6,602 nucleotides of DNA from Heritagella sp051881655 (lineage in GTDB: Bacteria; Bacillota; Clostridia; Oscillospirales; Acutalibacteraceae): positions 1-6,602 of the forward strand of contig JBJEQH010000219.1 of the NCBI GenBank assembly GCA_051881655.1, written 5' to 3'. Shown one piece after another: positions 1-6,602 of the stretch. The notes under the pieces are model-generated. The model did no database searches, was not told the DNA's origin, and was given only the letters and a program-made list of their open reading frames with translations. A program made the translations under genes and the position numbers. The number at the start of each line of letters is the position of its first letter. Within the stretch, counting starts at the first letter, position 1.

Positions 1-2
1 AG

Positions 3-140
3 GAAGAGGAATACACGGATGTTTCCGGTTTTGGAACGCCGGCCCCCCGCGATAAGCGGTACGGCGTGCTGAAATTCGGTGATGATTATGATATTCGTCA
101 GGACCCGGATTCTCCCGTTGATATTTTTAAGCGGAAGTAA
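3..140 (+). CDS. C-terminal tail of an unidentified acidic protein (partial)
   Basis: An open frame enters from the left edge and gives 45 residues before a TAA at 138-140. The tail is rich in Asp, Glu, Gly and Pro and ends in the basic stretch DIFKRK. No domain or catalytic motif is visible. It lies about 50 bases before ileS on the same strand, so it is probably co-transcribed with it. In many Firmicutes the gene before ileS is divIVA, and a disordered charged tail would suit a DivIVA-like protein, but that rests on gene order alone because the diagnostic N-terminal coiled coil is outside the window. Confidence 0.6.
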   Translation, partial: EEEYTDVSGFGTPAPRDKRYGVLKFGDDYDIRQDPDSPVDIFKRK

Positions 141-173
141 CCGGGGGATTGACAGAAAAGAAGAGAAGATTCG

Positions 174-179
174 AAGGAG
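174..179 (+). promoter_or_regulatory. Shine-Dalgarno sequence that decides the ileS start
   Basis: AAGGAG lies 11 bases before the ATG at 191 and only 2 bases before an in-frame ATG at 182. Two bases is too close for normal initiation, so the spacing favours 191. The ATG at 191 also gives the usual family N-terminus (MDYKSTLNLP...FPMRGDLPKREP). Confidence 0.6.
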
Positions 180-190
180 TAATGGCACAG

Positions 191-2986
191 ATGGATTACA
201 AGAGTACACTGAACCTGCCTCAAACCTCTTTTCCCATGCGCGGTGACCTGCCCAAGCGGGAGCCCGCCATGCTGGAAGCCTGGAATGAGAAGAAAGTCTA
301 CGAAAAGCTGATGGAAAAGAACGAGGGAAAGCCCAGTTATGTGCTGCATGACGGCCCTCCCTACGCGAACGGCGATATTCATATGGGCACGGCCCTGAAT
401 AAAACCCTGAAGGATTTCATTGTCCGCTATAAGAATATGAGCGGATTCCGCGCGCCGTATGTCCCCGGTTGGGATACCCACGGCCTGCCCACCGAATTGA
501 AAGCCCGGAAAAAAGCCGGTGTCAGCAATTCGGCAACCATCAGCGATGTAGAGCTTCGTCAGATCTGCCGCGAATTTGCCATGGGCTACATTGATTCCCA
601 GAGAAAGCAGTTCCGCCGTCTGGGCGGTATCGGCAAATGGGATGACCCGTATATCACTCTGAAAAAGGAATTCGAGGCCAAGCAGATCGAAGTTTTCTCG
701 GAAATGGCCAACAAGGGCTACATTTACCGTGGATTAAAGCCGGTGTACTGGTGCAGTGACTGCGAGACCGCCCTGGCAGAGGCCGAGATTGAGTACGCAG
801 AGGATCCCTGCCAGTCCATCTATGTCAAATTTGCCGTAAAGGATGACAAGGGCATTTTCAGCGCCATGGGCGCGGATGTGGCCCATACCTATTTTGTCAT
901 CTGGACCACCACCACCTGGACCCTGCCGGCCAACGATGCCATCTGCCTGGGACCGGATTTTGAGTATTCCATCATTCACTGGCAGGATGAATACTATATC
1001 ATGGCCACCGAGCTGATGGGAGCTGCCATGGAGGCCGCCGGAAAGACGGACTATGAGGTAATCGGTACCCTCAAGGGCAGAGAGATGGAATATATGACGG
1101 CCCAGCACCCGTTCCTGGACCGTGAATCCCTGATTATTGTGGGCGACCATGTCACGCTGGAGAGCGGCACCGGCTGCGTACACACGGCCCCCGGCCACGG
1201 CGTTGAGGACTATCAGGTTTGCCACGACCACTATCCGCAGGTTCCGGTGATTGTGCCGGTGGACAGCCACGGCCGTATGACCGCGGAAGCGGGCGAAAAG
1301 TTTGCCGGTTTGACCACGGCCCAGGCAAACGTGGCCATTGCCGAGCATCTGAAGGAAACCGGCGCCCTGTTTGCGCTGCAGAATATCATTCACCAGTATC
1401 CGCATTGCTGGCGCTGCAAAAACCCGGTGCTGTTCCGCGCTACCGAGCAGTGGTTCTGCTCGGTCGATGCGATCAAGGATCAGGCCGTCGATGCGATCAA
1501 CCAGGTAAAGTGGTACCCCGGATGGGGCAGAGACCGCATTACCTCCATGGTGCGCGAGCGCAATGACTGGTGTATTTCCCGTCAGCGCCGCTGGGGTGTT
1601 CCGATCCCGATCTTCTACTGCAAGGACTGCGGTGAGCCGCTGATCAGCCGTGAATCCATGGCGGCGGTGGCCGAGCTGTTCCGCACCGAGGGCAGTGACC
1701 AGTGGTATGTGAAGGATGCCTCGGAGATTCTGCCCGCGGGTACCCGTTGCGCCAAGTGCGGCGGCTCTTCCTTTACCAAAGAGCGCGACATCATGGACGT
1801 GTGGTTTGATTCGGGTGTTACGCATGCAGCCGTGTGCGATCAGCGCGAAGAACTGACCTGGCCGGCCGATATGTATCTGGAAGGCGCCGATCAGTACCGC
1901 GGCTGGTTCCAGTCCTCTCTGCTCACGGCCGTGGCCTGGCGCGGCACGGCTCCGTATAAAGAGGTGGTTACCCACGGCTGGGTGGTCGATGGGGAAGGCC
2001 GCAAGATGAGTAAGTCCCTGGGCAACGGCATTGACCCGCAGGAGATTATCGACCAGTACGGCGCGGATATTCTGCGGCTGTGGGTGGCTTCTTCCGATTA
2101 TCATGCGGACATCCGCATCAGTAAGGAGATCTTAAAACAGCTGTCCGATGCTTATCGTAAAATCCGGAACACGGCCCGCTTTATCCTGGGGAATATTCAT
2201 GACTTTAACCCCGATACCGATATGGCCGCTCCGGAGGATCTGCTGCCGATCGACCGCTGGGCGCTCAAGAAGCTGGATGAACTGTGCAAAACGGTGCATG
2301 CGGGCTATTCTTCCTATGAATTCCATCAGGCCTATCATGCGATCCATAATTTCTGCGTTGTGGATATGTCGAACTTCTACCTGGATGTGATCAAGGACCG
2401 CCTGTATGTGGAGAAGGCGGACAGCAAGGCCCGCCGTGCGGCGCAGTCGGCCATGTACCGCATTCTGGATACCATGACCCGACTGGTGGCGCCCATTCTG
2501 GCCTTTACCTCGGATGAGATCTGGCAGGCCATGCCCCATGAGGCAGGGGTCGATGGAGAAAACGTGGTGTTCAACGAGATGCCCCGTTCCATTGAAGTGG
2601 ATGCCGACGAGGCGTTCTGTGCGCAGTGGGATCGGATCCATGCCCTGCGCGATGCCGTGAAGAAGGCGCTGGAGCTGGCCCGCACGCAGAAGATCATCGG
2701 TTCTTCTCAGGATGCCAAGGTGACGCTGTATGCCAAGGGCGAGCTGTATGATTTCATCCGCTCGGTAGAAGGAGAACTGGCAACGGTGTTCATCGTCTCG
2801 CAGCTCTCTGTCTGTGAAGAAGGACAGGGCGAAGTAGCGAGTGAAGAGGTGGAAGGACTGAGCGTGACGGTGGCCCATGCGGATGGCGAGAAGTGCCCCC
2901 GCTGCTGGAGCTGGAGCCATACGGTCGGCGCCGATCCGGAGCATCCTCAGGTGTGTGCGCGCTGTGCGGTAGCTCTGCGTGGATAA
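191..2986 (+). CDS. ileS: Isoleucyl-tRNA synthetase
   Basis: Charges tRNA-Ile with isoleucine in the cytoplasm, using ATP. The 931-residue protein has the normal length of a bacterial class Ia IleRS. Seen in order: the HIGH-type signature GDIHMG (about 61-66); the motif GWDTHGLPTE; the CP1 editing domain with its Thr-rich peptide (WTTTTWTLPAN, from residue 238) and HTAPGHGVEDY (from 331); a CxxC pair at 477/480 and another at 520/523, which look like a zinc ribbon; DIMDVWFDSG; KMSKS at 605-609; an anticodon-binding region; and a C-terminal zinc finger with Cys 902, 905, 922 and 925. ATG 191 was preferred to ATG 182 and to a TTG at 149 from Shine-Dalgarno spacing and family N-termini. The Thr-rich editing peptide has Thr where many IleRS have Pro (WTTTPW). 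Identification is secure; the exact start is less so. Confidence 0.97.
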   Translation: MDYKSTLNLPQTSFPMRGDLPKREPAMLEAWNEKKVYEKLMEKNEGKPSYVLHDGPPYANGDIHMGTALNKTLKDFIVRYKNMSGFRAPYVPGWDTHGLPTELKARKKAGVSNSATISDVELRQICREFAMGYIDSQRKQFRRLGGIGKWDDPYITLKKEFEAKQIEVFSEMANKGYIYRGLKPVYWCSDCETALAEAEIEYAEDPCQSIYVKFAVKDDKGIFSAMGADVAHTYFVIWTTTTWTLPANDAICLGPDFEYSIIHWQDEYYIMATELMGAAMEAAGKTDYEVIGTLKGREMEYMTAQHPFLDRESLIIVGDHVTLESGTGCVHTAPGHGVEDYQVCHDHYPQVPVIVPVDSHGRMTAEAGEKFAGLTTAQANVAIAEHLKETGALFALQNIIHQYPHCWRCKNPVLFRATEQWFCSVDAIKDQAVDAINQVKWYPGWGRDRITSMVRERNDWCISRQRRWGVPIPIFYCKDCGEPLISRESMAAVAELFRTEGSDQWYVKDASEILPAGTRCAKCGGSSFTKERDIMDVWFDSGVTHAAVCDQREELTWPADMYLEGADQYRGWFQSSLLTAVAWRGTAPYKEVVTHGWVVDGEGRKMSKSLGNGIDPQEIIDQYGADILRLWVASSDYHADIRISKEILKQLSDAYRKIRNTARFILGNIHDFNPDTDMAAPEDLLPIDRWALKKLDELCKTVHAGYSSYEFHQAYHAIHNFCVVDMSNFYLDVIKDRLYVEKADSKARRAAQSAMYRILDTMTRLVAPILAFTSDEIWQAMPHEAGVDGENVVFNEMPRSIEVDADEAFCAQWDRIHALRDAVKKALELARTQKIIGSSQDAKVTLYAKGELYDFIRSVEGELATVFIVSQLSVCEEGQGEVASEEVEGLSVTVAHADGEKCPRCWSWSHTVGADPEHPQVCARCAVALRG

Positions 2987-2994
2987 GAAATGGG

Positions 2995-3033
2995 AGAGCG
3001 GCTCCGCACAACAGCGCGTGCCGCTCTTTTTCC
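2995..3033 (+). terminator. Intrinsic terminator-like hairpin after ileS
   Basis: The arms AGAGCGGC (2995-3002) and GCCGCTCT (3020-3027) pair perfectly over 8 bp and run straight into a T-tract at 3027-3031. The 17-base loop contains a possible small inner stem, CGC (3005-3007) with GCG (3014-3016). It begins 9 bases after the ileS stop. It has the shape of a Rho-independent terminator, or of an attenuator that lets some transcripts continue into lspA. The rest of the gap to lspA is T-rich, and I see no convincing -35/-10 pair in it. Confidence 0.65.
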
Positions 3034-3074
3034 TTGTTTTTGAATTTTCCTTTTGAGAAGGGAGAAAACAAACT

Positions 3075-3584
3075 GTGAAGAAATTGATTTCTCTATTGGC
3101 GATTCTTCTGCTGGCAGCAGGGGATCAGGCCATCAAGCTGCTGGTGGTGGAGAACCTGAAACCGGTGGGAAGTGTATCCGTGATCCCCGGATTTCTGGAT
3201 TTTACCTATGTGGAGAACCGCGGCGTGGCGTTCGGGATGTTTTCCGGGATGCGCTGGCTGGTGGTGGCGATTACCTGTGTGCTGTGTTTGGCTCTGCTGC
3301 TGGTTTTATTTTTCTACCGTGGACATACGGGCCTGTCCTACACGGCGTGCGTGCTGGTCATTGCCGGTGGATTGGGGAATATTATCGACCGGATGCTCTA
3401 CGGGTTTGTGGTGGACTACATTGCCGTTTCGTTTTTTCCGCCGGTTTTCAATTTTGCCGACTGCTGTGTGGTCATTGGGGTGATTCTGCTTCTGATTCAC
3501 TTCCTGTTTTTCCATGAGGAGGGAGGTCCCCGGGAAAAGCTGATCTGCACCCGGCCCCATGACTATCGCAACTATAAGCGCTGA
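3075..3584 (+). CDS. lspA: Lipoprotein signal peptidase (signal peptidase II)
   Basis: An inner-membrane aspartyl protease that removes the signal peptide from diacylglyceryl-modified prolipoproteins, acting after Lgt. The 169-residue protein shows four hydrophobic segments (about 4-22, 61-81, 91-104 and 128-146) and the family blocks: DQAIK (D17), ENRGVAFGM (N48), GGLGNIIDR (D105), VVDYI (D114) and FNFAD (D129). D114 and D129 match the two catalytic aspartates of the family. Start is GTG 3075, with AAGGGAG at 3058-3064 ten bases upstream; no earlier start gives the hydrophobic N-terminus. A polar tail of about 23 residues follows the last membrane segment, a little longer than a minimal LspA. 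The stop is 10 bases before rluD, and the rluD Shine-Dalgarno sequence begins on the last base of the stop codon, which suggests coupled translation. Confidence 0.96.
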   Translation: MKKLISLLAILLLAAGDQAIKLLVVENLKPVGSVSVIPGFLDFTYVENRGVAFGMFSGMRWLVVAITCVLCLALLLVLFFYRGHTGLSYTACVLVIAGGLGNIIDRMLYGFVVDYIAVSFFPPVFNFADCCVVIGVILLLIHFLFFHEEGGPREKLICTRPHDYRNYKR

Positions 3585-3594
3585 AGGAGGCCCT

Positions 3595-4518
3595 ATGCAG
3601 CCGATCGAAATCACAATCACCCCGGAACAGGCGAATAAACGGGTGGATCTGGTGCTGAGTGAAACGCTGCCCGATACAACGAGGTCCGCTGTGCAGAAAT
3701 GGCTGCAGGCGGGCCTTATCTGTGTGGGAGGAAAGCCGCTGACCAAAAGCGGAAAGCTGGCGGCCGGTACCGTGCTGACCGTGCAGATTCCAGATCCGGA
3801 GCCGCTGGATGTGCGGCCCGAAAATCTCCCGCTTCCGATCGTCTACGAGGATGGAGATCTTCTGGTCGTGAATAAGCCCAAGGGAATGGTGGTGCATCCG
3901 GCCCCCGGGAACCCGGATCACACGCTGGTCAATGCTCTTTTGTACCACTGCGGAGATTCCCTCTCCGGGATCAACGGGGTGCTGCGCCCCGGAATTGTAC
4001 ACCGATTGGATAAGGATACCAGCGGGCTGCTGATTGTCGCGAAAAATGATTTCTCCCATCAGAAGCTGGCGGCGCAGATTGCCGAGCACAGCTTTTCACG
4101 GGAATACGAGACCGTCGTCTATGGCCACATGCGGGAAAAAAGCGGTACCGTCGAAACCCAGATTGGCCGCCATCCCGTGGACCGGAAGAAGATGGCGGTG
4201 CTGGCTTCCGGCGGGCGCCAGGCGGTGACCCACTATCGTGTGCTGCAGGAGTACCGCGATTTTTCCCATCTCCGGGTTCGGCTGGAGACCGGGCGCACCC
4301 ATCAGATCCGTGTGCATATGGCGTATCTGGGGCATCCGGTGGCCGGGGATCCGGTGTATGGGCCCCGCGCGGTCCTCACCCGGCTGCAGGGGCAGTGCCT
4401 GCACGCCCGGTATATCGGGTTTACCCACCCGCGCACCGGTGCTTTTTTGGAATTTGAGAGTGAACTGCCGGAGTATTTCACGGCGTTTCTGCGCTCTTTA
4501 GGAGAGGCGCAGGGGTAA
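3595..4518 (+). CDS. rluD: RluD-type 23S rRNA pseudouridine synthase
   Basis: Isomerises uridine to pseudouridine in RNA; in E. coli RluD acts on helix 69 of 23S rRNA. The 307-residue protein has an N-terminal S4-like RNA-binding domain (about 14-65), then the RluA/RluD catalytic domain with VVNKPKGMVVHP (91-102), the active-site motif HRLDKDTSG (136-144) whose catalytic Asp is D139, and RLETGRTHQIRVHM in the C-terminal half. ATG 3595 was chosen because AAGGAGG at 3584-3590 lies 4 bases before it; an in-frame ATG at 3559 lies inside lspA and lacks a good site. The lspA-rluD order matches lspA-ylyB in Bacillus. RluA-family members share this motif, so the exact target uridine is not settled by sequence, although the S4 domain and length favour the RluD subgroup. 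Confidence 0.93.
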   Translation: MQPIEITITPEQANKRVDLVLSETLPDTTRSAVQKWLQAGLICVGGKPLTKSGKLAAGTVLTVQIPDPEPLDVRPENLPLPIVYEDGDLLVVNKPKGMVVHPAPGNPDHTLVNALLYHCGDSLSGINGVLRPGIVHRLDKDTSGLLIVAKNDFSHQKLAAQIAEHSFSREYETVVYGHMREKSGTVETQIGRHPVDRKKMAVLASGGRQAVTHYRVLQEYRDFSHLRVRLETGRTHQIRVHMAYLGHPVAGDPVYGPRAVLTRLQGQCLHARYIGFTHPRTGAFLEFESELPEYFTAFLRSLGEAQG

Positions 4519-4545
4519 TTTGGAAAGAGTAGGAGAGAAAACAGG

Positions 4546-5367
4546 ATGGATTGTTCCCGCTTTTTGCTGGTGACGGATGTGGATGGCACCCTTTTGGATC
4601 ACCATGCCGTATTGAGCCCGCGCAACAAAGAGAAGATCGAAGCCTTTATGCAGCTGGGCGGCGGTTTCTGCATCGCCAGCGGCCGCTCCAGAATGTCGGT
4701 GCAGCATGTGTTGGAGCAGACCGGCCTGCATGTAAACCGCCCCTGTATTCTGATCAACGGCGCCCTTCTCTATGATTACGAGAAAGGGGAGGAGACGGAG
4801 AGCACCCCGCTGCCGCCCACCGCCCGGGAGGTGATGGAGCAGGTGTTGGACCGCTTTCCCCAGGTGGGGGCCGAGGTGTTTCTGACGGACGGAATTGTGC
4901 TGGTCAGGGACAATGACCTGCTGGTGCACCACCGAAAATACGAGGAACCCGCGGATTCCTTTGTGGAGAGAGACCTGCGCACGGCTCCATGGGGCAAGCT
5001 GCTGTTTGCCGTTCCGCCGGAAAAAATGGGGGAGGTGGAGCGGTTCTGTCAGGCGCTTCCCCATTCTGGTATGAAATTTGTGGCCTCCTGTGACCATTAT
5101 TACGAGGTTTTGGCCGAGCAGGCCGATAAAGGCGCGGGGGTGCGTGCCCTGTCCAGGCGCTTTGGCTACCGGCGGGAAAATATGGCGGCCGTCGGCGATT
5201 ACTTTAACGATGTGGAAATGCTGAGCGCTGCCGGCATTCCGGCGGTGCCGGGAAACGCGCCGGATGCCATGAAACGGATGTTTCCCCACGTGCTCTGCCG
5301 CTGCGAAGACGGCGCGGTGGGAGAATTGATTGAGGAGCTGATGGCCCGGTGCGAGAGGGATGGATAA
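4546..5367 (+). CDS. Cof-type HAD-IIB family phosphatase
   Basis: A probable cytoplasmic Mg-dependent phosphatase of the haloacid dehalogenase superfamily, Cof/YidA type, which usually acts on sugar phosphates or similar small phosphoesters. The 273 residues hold all four HAD motifs: DVDGTLL with nucleophile D11 and acid/base D13; ASGR with S45; K195 in ADKGAG; and GDYFNDVEML with D218 and D222. The segment between about 85 and 190 is the C2-type cap that defines subclass IIB. The start ATG has AGGAG at 4531-4535, ten bases upstream, and the gap to rluD is 27 bases. The substrate cannot be read from the sequence, and the neighbours do not point to one. The 3' end overlaps the following gene by 19 bases. 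Confidence 0.92.
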   Translation: MDCSRFLLVTDVDGTLLDHHAVLSPRNKEKIEAFMQLGGGFCIASGRSRMSVQHVLEQTGLHVNRPCILINGALLYDYEKGEETESTPLPPTAREVMEQVLDRFPQVGAEVFLTDGIVLVRDNDLLVHHRKYEEPADSFVERDLRTAPWGKLLFAVPPEKMGEVERFCQALPHSGMKFVASCDHYYEVLAEQADKGAGVRALSRRFGYRRENMAAVGDYFNDVEMLSAAGIPAVPGNAPDAMKRMFPHVLCRCEDGAVGELIEELMARCERDG

Positions 5368-5738
5368 ACCGTCTTCCGCTTTGCCTGTGCCTGCTGCTGT
5401 GCGGGGGAATGCTGCTGGCTACCGGTCTGACCTTCGAGAATCCATCGCCGGTTCGGCAGGATCCGGAGATGCGCCGGGAGATGGCGAAAGATCCGGCCAT
5501 ACTGGCCTATCGGGTGAAAAACGGGGAAGTGCGGATCTGTGTAAACACGGCGCTCCCCTCGGAATTGCAGGCAGTACCCGGTATTGGGGAGGTGCTGGCA
5601 AACCGAATTTATTTCACCCGCCTGCGGGAAGGGGATTACCGCACCTGGGACGATCTGCTGCAGGTGGAGGGACTCGGCGAAGAAACGCTTCGGAAGATCC
5701 GCCCGTATCTGACCCTGCAGGAGGAGAAAGGAGAGTAA
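5349..5738 (+). CDS. ComEA-like helix-hairpin-helix protein with membrane anchor
   Basis: The 129-residue protein has an N-terminal hydrophobic segment (about 9-28), a polar linker, and a tandem helix-hairpin-helix domain at the C-terminus: VNTALPSELQAVPGIGEVLANRI (given as two pieces, VNTALPSELQ and AVPGIGEVLANRI, residues 65-87), then WDDLLQVEGLGEETLRKI (100-117). This is the ComEA pattern; ComEA is a membrane-held receptor that binds double-stranded DNA during transformation. The SLBB domain found between anchor and HhH in many Firmicute ComEA proteins is absent, so the protein is short. GTG 5349 is the only start after the in-frame stop at 5331 that keeps the anchor; AGGAG at 5333-5337 lies 11 bases before it. 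It overlaps the phosphatase gene by 19 bases. A role in DNA uptake is an inference, since no comEB, comEC or pilus gene is in view. Confidence 0.82.
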   Translation: MREGWINRLPLCLCLLLCGGMLLATGLTFENPSPVRQDPEMRREMAKDPAILAYRVKNGEVRICVNTALPSELQAVPGIGEVLANRIYFTRLREGDYRTWDDLLQVEGLGEETLRKIRPYLTLQEEKGE

Positions 5739-5741
5739 ACC

Positions 5742-6134
5742 ATGCATGAGCTGGCCGTTACCCGGAGCATTTTGCAAATTCTGCTGCGGAAAGCGGAGGA
5801 GGAGCGGCTGCAGAGGATTACCCGGGTTTTCCTGGTGGTGGGCGCCATGCAGGATTATCAGACCGAGTGGATGCAGCGCTACTTTGACCGGCTGAGTGAG
5901 GGGACCCCGGCGCAGGGGGCGGTGATTGAGGTGCAGCGGGTGCCGCTACGGTTTGGCTGCCAAAAATGCCAGGCGGTCTTTTCCCTGGATCTGCGGGGGG
6001 ATGCCCCTTTGGTTTGTCCGCAGTGCGGCAGTGAGACGTACAGCATGCTCTCCGGCCGGGAATTCTACGTGGACCGGATCGAGGCGGAGCAAATGGATGA
6101 GCCGGAAAAGACGAAAGAAACTTTAAATAAATAG
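5742..6134 (+). CDS. hypA: HypA/HybF-type nickel metallochaperone
   Basis: HypA delivers nickel, with HypB, to the large subunit of [NiFe]-hydrogenase, and in some bacteria to urease. The 130-residue protein starts with MHELAVTRSI, so the nickel-binding M1-H2-E3 terminus is intact. A structural zinc site is formed by C73/C76 and C92/C95. The motif EGTPAQGAVIEVQRVP (53-68) is typical of the family. AAAGGAG at 5727-5733 lies 8 bases before the ATG and inside the end of the preceding gene, from which it is separated by 3 bases. A charged tail of about 15 residues extends beyond the usual end. Counting from G34, position 40 is Gln, where E. coli HypA has Glu and H. pylori HypA has Asp. No hydrogenase or other hyp gene is visible; the gene is last before a terminator. 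Confidence 0.9.
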   Translation: MHELAVTRSILQILLRKAEEERLQRITRVFLVVGAMQDYQTEWMQRYFDRLSEGTPAQGAVIEVQRVPLRFGCQKCQAVFSLDLRGDAPLVCPQCGSETYSMLSGREFYVDRIEAEQMDEPEKTKETLNK

Positions 6135-6178
6135 CTCCGGGAAAATGGGAACGGAACCCGTAAAACCGGACCATAGAC

Positions 6179-6224
6179 AAAACGCCCCCTGATGCGGAAT
6201 TTTTTCGCATCAGGGGGCGTTTTT
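6179..6224. terminator. Bidirectional intrinsic terminator between hypA and pfkA
   Basis: The arms 6179-6196 and 6206-6223 are perfect complements over 18 bp, with a GC-rich core (CGCCCCCTGATGCG) and a 9-base loop that can pair further (GAA with TTT). The right arm ends in a run of five T on the + strand, and the left arm begins with AAAA, which gives a T-run on the - strand. It lies between two convergent genes, 44 bases after the hypA stop and 40 bases from the 3' end of the phosphofructokinase gene, and should stop transcription from both sides. Confidence 0.93.
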
Positions 6225-6263
6225 CTGTCAAAAAACGATGCCGGGAAAAGCGAATTGCTGCCC

Positions 6264-6602
6264 TCAGTCACCAAAGGAGATGCCGATATCCCGTGCCGTC
6301 TGGATAATATCGCAGTCCACCGGGACAGTCTTCAGCTTGCCGGCCACTTCGCTCAGCGGGACGGGAACAATTTCGCCGTTACGCAGGGCGACCATGTTGC
6401 CGTACTGCTTGTTGATGATCAGCTTGGCCGCCGCTGCACCGAAGCGGGTGGACAGAACGCGGTCATACGGACAGGGGCTGCCGCCGCGCTGCACATGGCC
6501 GGGCACTACCACGCGCACTTCCTGATCCTCCAGCTTTTCCTCCAGCTCATGGGCAATGCGGTAGGAAATGCTGGGATATGTCATGGCAGCCCGGGCGGCC
6601 TT
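6264..6602 (-). CDS. pfkA: 6-phosphofructokinase, C-terminal part (partial)
   Basis: Phosphorylates fructose 6-phosphate to fructose 1,6-bisphosphate in glycolysis. Only the last 112 residues are present; the gene enters from the right edge and ends at a TGA (complement of 6264-6266). The block VVPGHVQRGGSP, followed by YDRVLSTRFGAAAA, is the C-terminal substrate-binding signature of the family, in which the His and Arg of HxQRGG contact the sugar phosphate. The ending (VALRNGEIVPVPLSEVAGKL, then residues to ISFGD) resembles the longer group III or mixed-substrate enzymes more than the short B. subtilis PfkA. Whether it uses ATP or pyrophosphate depends on N-terminal residues outside the window. 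It converges on the hypA operon and shares its terminator. Confidence 0.92.
   Translation of the reverse strand, partial: KAARAAMTYPSISYRIAHELEEKLEDQEVRVVVPGHVQRGGSPCPYDRVLSTRFGAAAAKLIINKQYGNMVALRNGEIVPVPLSEVAGKLKTVPVDCDIIQTARDIGISFGD

Noticed and set aside
182..184. ATG at 182 as the ileS start (MAQMDYKS)
   Set aside because: The Shine-Dalgarno sequence ends only 2 bases before it, and family members normally begin at the equivalent of 191. It is not fully excluded.
734..2104. Long open frame (456 codons) on the - strand inside ileS
   Set aside because: It lies wholly antisense to a clearly identified synthetase, shows no recognisable domain, and is expected from the GC-rich codon use of the sense gene. 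The same applies to the antisense frames at 2132-2944, 3472-4089 and 4498-5289.
3028..3060. Possible promoter in the T-rich stretch before lspA
   Set aside because: A TTGTTT at 3034 could be a weak -35, but no TATAAT-like sequence lies 16-18 bases after it.
5382..5405. Possible lipobox near the N-terminus of the ComEA-like protein (LLLCGG, C18)
   Set aside because: The residue before the Cys is Leu instead of the small residue normally required, so a plain membrane anchor is more likely, even though lspA is nearby.
5360..5749. Alternative + strand frame of 129 codons with an ATG at 5360
   Set aside because: It overlaps the GTG-started frame almost completely, but only the latter shows a membrane anchor and tandem helix-hairpin-helix motifs. 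The alternative product is low-complexity and Arg/Gly-rich.
6135..6263. Small gene or RNA in the gap between hypA and the phosphofructokinase gene
   Set aside because: The gap is filled mainly by the bidirectional terminator; no start with a ribosome site and no other structure is visible.

Overview
The window is a compact, moderately GC-rich bacterial chromosome segment of ordinary housekeeping genes. It carries six complete genes on the + strand, the tail of a seventh gene at the left edge, and the 3' end of a convergent - strand gene at the right edge. Strong Shine-Dalgarno sequences, short gaps, a zinc-finger IleRS and the order ileS-lspA-rluD (close to the Bacillus lspA-ylyB arrangement) point to a Firmicute. 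A GC-rich clostridial or Negativicutes lineage is my best guess, but this is inferred from gene order and protein style, not proven.

Layout. Positions 1-140 hold the last 45 codons of an unidentified acidic protein. Isoleucyl-tRNA synthetase (ileS) follows after about 50 bases. A terminator-like hairpin sits in the 88-base gap after ileS. Then come signal peptidase II (lspA), an RluD-type pseudouridine synthase that begins 10 bases after the lspA stop, a Cof-type HAD phosphatase, a ComEA-like helix-hairpin-helix protein that overlaps the phosphatase gene by 19 bases, and a HypA-type nickel metallochaperone 3 bases further on. A perfect 18-bp inverted repeat with T-tracts on both sides forms a bidirectional terminator between hypA and the convergent 6-phosphofructokinase gene, of which only the last 112 codons are present.

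The spacing suggests one transcription unit from lspA to hypA, possibly fed by partial read-through from ileS. The genes share no single pathway: tRNA charging, lipoprotein maturation, rRNA modification, a phosphatase of unknown substrate, a membrane-anchored DNA-binding-type protein and a nickel-handling protein. I found no mobile element, CRISPR array, RNA gene, toxin-antitoxin or defence module, and no convincing new system. The most interesting points are the HypA away from any visible hydrogenase genes, with a glutamine where other HypA proteins have an acidic nickel-site residue; the translationally coupled short ComEA-like protein; and the hairpin that separates ileS from lspA.
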